Part shown: piece after piece, positions 14,591 to 18,651 of the stretch | Numbering within the stretch: position 1 is the stretch's first letter | Layout of the letters: each line of letters begins with the position of its first letter | Assembly: GCA_011391185.1 (NCBI GenBank) | Contig: JAABRB010000024.1 | Location: 1 to 18,651 of the forward strand | Length of the DNA stretch: 18,651 bases | Direction: 5' to 3' | Source of the DNA: Betaproteobacteria bacterium | Lineage (GTDB): Bacteria; Pseudomonadota; Gammaproteobacteria; Burkholderiales; SG8-39 | Notes under the pieces: generated by a model | What the model saw: only the letters and a program-made list of their open reading frames with translations | What the model was told of the DNA's origin: nothing | Database searches by the model: none | Made by a program: the position numbers and the translations under genes

Positions 14591-15082
14591 GTTGCGTCCG
14601 GCCTGCTCGCCTCGCAACGATGCGAGCAGGCCTTCCGCGGCGTCCTCGATCAGGTCCAGCACCAGCGTAAAACCGTCCGGCCCGCCGTAATAGGGGTCGG
14701 GGACGTCCAGCGTCTTCGCGCGGCGCGCATACGTCAGCAGCATTCCGATCCTGGCGCGCGCGGCCGCTGGCGCAAGTCGCACCAGAATCTCGTGGTGATC
14801 GCGATCCATGGCGAGGATCTGGTCGAACGCCGAGAAATCGCTGCTGTCGAGCCGCCGCGCCCGCAACTTGGAAAGGTCATAACCCCGGGCGCGCGCGGCC
14901 GCCTGCGACCGGGTGTCGGGCGGATCGCCGACGTGATAGCCGTGCGTCCCGGCCGAGTCCACGCGGATGTGCTCCCCGAGCCCGGCGTCGGCGACCATCT
15001 TCCTGAATACGCCTTCCGCCGTCGGCGACCTGCAGATGTTGCCGGTGCAGATGAAAAGAACGCTTCGCATCGCGCCGCTCAT
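14582..15082 (-). CDS. Low-molecular-weight protein tyrosine phosphatase
   Basis: A 166-residue cytoplasmic phosphatase of the LMW-PTP family. The CX5R phosphate loop is [14 protein letters not shown], with nucleophile Cys12 and Arg18 counting from the first ATG. The catalytic acid Asp129 lies in [25 protein letters not shown] and ILAMDRDH are further family motifs. Substrates cannot be told from the sequence; bacterial relatives act on tyrosine kinases of exopolysaccharide synthesis or on arginine phosphate. The ATG at 15082 overlaps the uvrB stop (ATGA), arguing for coupling; ATG at 15070 ([11 protein letters not shown]) would be closer to the family N-terminus. It converges on rne with a nine-base overlap of the ends. 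Confidence 0.94.
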   Translation of the reverse strand: MSGAMRSVLFICTGNICRSPTAEGVFRKMVADAGLGEHIRVDSAGTHGYHVGDPPDTRSQAAARARGYDLSKLRARRLDSSDFSAFDQILAMDRDHHEILVRLAPAAARARIGMLLTYARRAKTLDVPDPYYGGPDGFTLVLDLIEDAAEGLLASLRGEQAGRNSD

Positions 15083-17169
15083 CCTGCCCCACGCGCGCGG
15101 GCAGGCTCGCGCCGCACGCCGAACGCGCGCTGCCGAAGCTCGCTGAGCCGGTCGCGCGCCTGCGCCGCCTCCTCGAACTCCAGATTGCGCGCATGCGTGA
15201 GCATCTGCTTCTCGATGCGCTTGATCTCACGTCCGAGCTGCTTTTCGCTCATCGCCTCATAGCGCGCCTGCTCCTCTGCCGCCTTCAAGGTGTCCCGCAC
15301 ATCCTCCGCGTTGTACACACCGTCGATGATGTCCTTGATGCGCTTCGACACGCCGCTCGGAATGATGCCGTGCTCCAGGTTGAAAGCGGTTTGCCTGGCA
15401 CGGCGTCGATCGGTCTCGTCGATCGCGCGCCGCATGGAGTCCGTGACCCGGTCGGCGTAGAGGATCGCCTTGCCGTTGATGTGGCGCGCCGCACGGCCGA
15501 TCGTCTGGATGAGCGACCGGTCGGAGCGCAGAAATCCCTCCTTGTCCGCATCCAGGATCGCCACCAGCGAAACCTCGGGAATGTCGAGCCCCTCGCGCAG
15601 GAGATTGATGCCGACCAGCACGTCGAATTCCCCGAGCCGCAGATCACGAATGATCTCGACACGCTCGACGGTCTCGATTTCCGAGTGCAGATACCGGACC
15701 CGGACTCCGTGCTCCCCCAGGTACTCGGTCAGGTCCTCGGCCATCTTCTTCGTGAGCGTCGTGACCAGCACGCGTTCGTCGCATCCAACGCGCAGATTTA
15801 TTTCCGACAGGAGATCATCGACCTGCGTCGAGGCCGGCCGTACTTCGAGAGTCGGATCCACAAGCCCGGTCGGCCGCACCACCTGCTCGACGACCTGCCC
15901 GGATCGCTGCAGCGCGTAATCGCCCGGCGTGGCCGAGACGAAGATCGTCTGTCGCATGACGCCCTCGAACTCCTCGAACTTGAGCGGCCGGTTATCCAGG
16001 GCGGACGGCAGCCGGAACCCGTAGTCCACGAGGTTCTCCTTGCGCGAGCGGTCGCCACGGTACATGCCGCCGAGCTGCGGAATGGTCACGTGACTCTCGT
16101 CGACGATCATCAGCGCGCCGGGCGGCAGATAGTCGATCAAGGTCGGCGGCGGTTCGCCCGGGGCACGCCCGGAAAGATGGCGGGAGTAGTTCTCGATTCC
16201 CTTGCAGAAACCCATCTCGGTGAGCATCTCGAGGTCGAAGCGCGTGCGCTGCTCGATGCGCTGGGCCTCGACGAGCTTGCCTTCCTTCACGAAGAATTCG
16301 ATCCGGCTCCTGAGCTCCGACTTGATCGCCTCGATCGCCCGCATGGTCGTGCTGCGCGGCGTGACGTAGTGGCTCGAAGGGTAGACCGTGAACCGCGCGA
16401 CGCGCTGGTGGGTGCGCCCGGTAAGCGGGTCGAACAGCATGAGGCTGTCGACCTCGTCGTCGACCAGCGTGATCCGAAGGGCGGTCTCCGAGTGCTCGGC
16501 GGGAAACACATCGAGCACGTCGCCGCGGACGCGAAACGTTCCGCGCCGGAAATCGTACTCGGAGCGCTCGTACTGCATCGCCACCAGCCGCGCGATCGCA
16601 TCGCGTTGCGCGATGCGTTCCCGCTCCCGCAGGTGGAGAATCATGCCGTGGTAGTCGACCGGATCGCCGATGCCGTAGATGCAGGACACGGTCGCGACAA
16701 TGACCGCGTCTTCGCGCTCCAGCAGCGACTTGGTCGCCGAGAGGCGCATCTGCTCGATGTGCTCGTTGATGCTCGAGTCCTTTTCGATGTATAGGTCGCG
16801 CGCCGGAACGTAGGCCTCGGGCTGGTAGTAGTCGTAGTACGAAACGAAGTACTCGATGGCGTTCTCGGGAAGGAACTCGCGCATCTCGGAGTAGAGCTGC
16901 GCGGCGAGGGTCTTGTTCGGCGCCAGGATCAGCGCCGGCCGGCCGAGCCGCGCGATGACGTTCGCCATCGTGTACGTCTTTCCCGATCCGGTCACGCCGA
17001 GCAGGGTCTGGAACGCCAGACCGTCATTGATCGCCTCGACCAGCTTCTCGATCGCCGCGGGCTGGTCGCCCGCGGGCAGAAACGGCCGATGGAGCCGGTA
17101 CGGGCTGCCCGGAAACGTCAGGACGTCGGCGTGCGGTTGTGGTGCTTGGACGGTTGCCGGACTGGTCAC
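15079..17169 (-). CDS. uvrB: Excinuclease ABC subunit UvrB
   Basis: UvrB is the DNA-damage verification helicase-like subunit of nucleotide excision repair; it is loaded by UvrA and recruits UvrC. The 696-residue protein has Walker A GVTGSGKT (58-65), the damage-probing beta-hairpin [12 protein letters not shown] (about 111-122), Walker B DESH (357-360), helicase motifs [27 protein letters not shown] and QTIGRAARH, and a C-terminal UVR coiled-coil motif around [25 protein letters not shown]. The GTG at 17169 is chosen because it precedes the family [18 protein letters not shown] segment by a short leader. No Shine-Dalgarno sequence is visible, and the frame stays open upstream to 17274. No LexA-type CTGT-N8-ACAG box was seen in the spacer. 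Confidence 0.96.
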   Translation of the reverse strand: MTSPATVQAPQPHADVLTFPGSPYRLHRPFLPAGDQPAAIEKLVEAINDGLAFQTLLGVTGSGKTYTMANVIARLGRPALILAPNKTLAAQLYSEMREFLPENAIEYFVSYYDYYQPEAYVPARDLYIEKDSSINEHIEQMRLSATKSLLEREDAVIVATVSCIYGIGDPVDYHGMILHLRERERIAQRDAIARLVAMQYERSEYDFRRGTFRVRGDVLDVFPAEHSETALRITLVDDEVDSLMLFDPLTGRTHQRVARFTVYPSSHYVTPRSTTMRAIEAIKSELRSRIEFFVKEGKLVEAQRIEQRTRFDLEMLTEMGFCKGIENYSRHLSGRAPGEPPPTLIDYLPPGALMIVDESHVTIPQLGGMYRGDRSRKENLVDYGFRLPSALDNRPLKFEEFEGVMRQTIFVSATPGDYALQRSGQVVEQVVRPTGLVDPTLEVRPASTQVDDLLSEINLRVGCDERVLVTTLTKKMAEDLTEYLGEHGVRVRYLHSEIETVERVEIIRDLRLGEFDVLVGINLLREGLDIPEVSLVAILDADKEGFLRSDRSLIQTIGRAARHINGKAILYADRVTDSMRRAIDETDRRRARQTAFNLEHGIIPSGVSKRIKDIIDGVYNAEDVRDTLKAAEEQARYEAMSEKQLGREIKRIEKQMLTHARNLEFEEAAQARDRLSELRQRAFGVRREPARARGAG

Positions 17170-17294
17170 GATTCGGTCGCTTGGGGCGGCGCGGTTCGAC
17201 GCGCTGCAATTGCACGTGAAACCGGCAATGGTCCCACATCGGCGCGTCTGGGGCACCCCCTGCGCGTCGAGCACGCCGCTTTCCGCCGAAAAGG

Positions 17295-17300
17295 TAGAAT
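17295..17300 (+). promoter_or_regulatory. Candidate -10 element for the aminotransferase gene
   Basis: TAGAAT lies 58 bases before the aminotransferase ATG in the 188-bp divergent spacer with uvrB (17170-17357). It matches the -10 consensus at five of six positions, but no good -35 lies at the expected distance. Nothing else distinct was seen in this spacer, and no convincing uvrB promoter. Confidence 0.35.
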
Positions 17301-17357
17301 TCGCCCCGTTATTCGCACAATTTTCCGCCCAACCCGAAGTCCTCCGGACCGCACGCC

Positions 17358-18563
17358 ATGACTGCCTCCCTCCTTGCCAGCGTCGAAATGGCGCCGCGCG
17401 ACCCGATCCTCGGCATTACCGAGGCCTACCACGCCGACACCAACCCGAAAAAGGTCAACCTCGGCGTTGGCGTGTACACCGACGATGCCGGGAAAGTGCC
17501 GCTGCTCGAGTGCGTGCGTCGCGCCGACCAGGCAATTCTCGCGAACGCCGCGCCCTGGAGCTACCTGCCCATCGACGGGCTCGCCGTCTACGACAAGGCG
17601 GTTGAGGGGCTCGTCTTCGGCTCCAATTCGACGGTTGTTACACAGGGCCGTGGCGTCACTGTCCAGGCGCTCGGCGGTACGGGCGCGCTCAAGGTGGGTG
17701 CGGATTTCCTGCGCCGGATCAGCCCGAATGCGAAAGTGCTGATCAGCGACCCGAGCTGGGAGAACCACCGGGCGCTCTTCGAAGGCGCCGGATTCCAGGT
17801 GGAGAGCTACCCTTACTACGACGCTGCCACGCATGGACTCGATTTCGCGGGAATGGCTGCCGCACTGGGCAAGGCGCCGGCGGGCACCATCGTCGTGCTG
17901 CATGCCTGCTGCCACAATCCCACCGGCGTAGACCTCGAGGCCGGCCACTGGGCCGAGGTGCTCGCGATCGTCAAGGCGCGCGGGCTCATCCCCATCCTCG
18001 ACAGCGCCTACCAGGGCTTCGCCGAAGGCATCGACTCCGACGGCGCGGTCGTCCGGCAGTTCGCGGAAGCCTGCAGCCCGGTCTTCGTTGCGAGCTCGTT
18101 CTCCAAATCCTTTTCGCTTTACGGCGAGCGGGTCGGCGCACTGAGCGTCGCGACTGCCTCGAGCGAGGAGTCGACCCGTGTCCTGAGTCAATTGAAGCGC
18201 GTCGTACGCACCAACTATTCCAATCCGCCGACTCACGGCGGAAAGGCCGTGGCTGCGATCCTGACGACGCCCGAGCTCCGTGCACTCTGGGAGCGGGAGC
18301 TTGGCACCATGCGTGAGCGCATCCGCGCGATGCGCAAGGAACTGGTCGAGCGGCTTCATGCGCGCGTGCCCGGGTCGGACTTCAGCTTCGTCATGCGCCA
18401 GCGCGGCATGTTCTCCTATTCGGGTCTCACGCAAGCGCAGGTCGTGCGTCTCCGGGAGGAATTCTCCGTCTACGCGATCGAGACCGGCCGCATCTGCGTG
18501 GCCGCGCTCAACTCACGCAACATCGACCGCGCGGCCGACGCGATCGCGGCGGTGGTGCGTTGA
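17358..18563 (+). CDS. aspC: Aspartate/aromatic amino acid aminotransferase (class I, AspC/TyrB family)
   Basis: A PLP enzyme that moves amino groups between aspartate or aromatic amino acids and 2-oxo acids. The 401-residue protein follows the E. coli AspC/TyrB layout throughout: [39 protein letters not shown] (Asn187), [10 protein letters not shown] (Asp215, Tyr218), the PLP lysine Lys250 in [15 protein letters not shown] with Arg258, Arg284 in [10 protein letters not shown] for the substrate side chain, and Arg378 in ETGRICVA for the substrate carboxylate. It retains the features shared by AspC and TyrB, so which substrate is preferred cannot be decided. The ATG at 17358 gives the family N-terminus, with only a weak GGA ribosome site. 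It is divergent from uvrB. Confidence 0.93.
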   Translation: MTASLLASVEMAPRDPILGITEAYHADTNPKKVNLGVGVYTDDAGKVPLLECVRRADQAILANAAPWSYLPIDGLAVYDKAVEGLVFGSNSTVVTQGRGVTVQALGGTGALKVGADFLRRISPNAKVLISDPSWENHRALFEGAGFQVESYPYYDAATHGLDFAGMAAALGKAPAGTIVVLHACCHNPTGVDLEAGHWAEVLAIVKARGLIPILDSAYQGFAEGIDSDGAVVRQFAEACSPVFVASSFSKSFSLYGERVGALSVATASSEESTRVLSQLKRVVRTNYSNPPTHGGKAVAAILTTPELRALWERELGTMRERIRAMRKELVERLHARVPGSDFSFVMRQRGMFSYSGLTQAQVVRLREEFSVYAIETGRICVAALNSRNIDRAADAIAAVVR

Positions 18564-18606
18564 TCGGGCGCGTCGGCGCGCTCATCACCGCGCGTCGAGC
18601 GCGTCG

Positions 18607-18633
18607 GAAATCGTTCTTGAAACGTCCGATTTC
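18607..18633 (+). terminator. Possible hairpin downstream of the aminotransferase gene
   Basis: GAAATCG (18607-18613) is complementary to CGATTTC (18627-18633) across a 13-base loop, 44 bases after the aminotransferase stop. No U-run follows, so it is a poor intrinsic terminator; it may be a chance inverted repeat. Nothing else is visible from 18564 to the end. Confidence 0.22.
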
Positions 18634-18651
18634 GGCGCGCGCGCGCTTGAA

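Noticed and set aside
15193..16794. A 533-codon open frame on the plus strand opposite uvrB
   Set aside because: It is the antisense of a clearly functional uvrB in GC-rich DNA; the product is charge-rich with no family motif.
17170..17357. SOS (LexA) box for uvrB
   Set aside because: I looked for CTGT-N8-ACAG in the divergent spacer and saw none.
17166..18434. A 422-codon open frame on the minus strand opposite the aminotransferase
   Set aside because: It mirrors a well-supported AspC/TyrB gene, and its product shows no recognisable domain.
1..18651. Mobile element, defence island or biosynthetic gene cluster
   Set aside because: Every sizeable gene belongs to a core housekeeping family, in an order typical of the lineage; there are no transposase, integrase, toxin-antitoxin or phage genes.

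Overview
The window is ordinary, densely packed chromosomal core DNA from a GC-rich proteobacterium, most likely a betaproteobacterium. The strongest pointer is gene order. An yceD-rpmF-plsX-fabH-fabD-fabG-acpP-fabF cluster runs toward rpoE, next to maf, a stand-alone RsmI-like methylase, an S49 peptidase, a small Rieske protein, a HAD phosphatase, rluC and rne. From general knowledge of these genomes, this order is typical of Betaproteobacteria. No phage, plasmid, insertion sequence, CRISPR array, rRNA or tRNA was seen.

Layout: (1) 1-7073, minus strand, is a lipid-synthesis and ribosome cluster. In transcription order it holds yceD (DUF177), rpmF (L32), plsX, fabH, fabD, fabG, acpP, fabF, a YgfX/CptA-like membrane protein and the 5' end of rpoE. 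A near-perfect sigma70-type promoter (TTGACA, 17 bp, TATCAT) lies directly in front of yceD. acpP is set apart by about 290 bp holding two tandem palindromic repeats and its own extended -10 candidate. (2) 7156-8462, plus strand, holds yceF (Maf) and an RsmI-like methyltransferase. (3) 8454-11349, minus strand, is a tight four-gene run of rluC, HAD phosphatase, Rieske protein and S49 peptidase. (4) About 400 bp of divergent spacer precedes rne (11750-14590, plus), which encodes RNase E with a long disordered arginine-rich tail. (5) 14582-17169, minus strand, holds uvrB and a low-molecular-weight protein tyrosine phosphatase with a 4-nt overlap. (6) 17358-18563, plus strand, holds an AspC/TyrB-family aminotransferase.

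How the genes work together: plsX and the fab genes make malonyl-ACP, start and extend acyl chains on AcpP, and supply acyl-phosphate for phospholipid synthesis. rpmF and yceD tie this to ribosome assembly, since YceD/DUF177 proteins act in 23S rRNA metabolism. RluC, RNase E and probably the RsmI-like methylase are RNA-modification or processing enzymes, so much of the window concerns membrane lipids and RNA. rpoE at the left end opens the envelope-stress locus.

I found no convincing undescribed multi-gene system. The points most worth a second look are small: the paired palindromes before acpP, the apparently leaderless start of yceD, a hairpin covering the rne ribosome-binding site, an orphan ygfX between fabF and rpoE, and the uncharacterised methylase and Rieske proteins.
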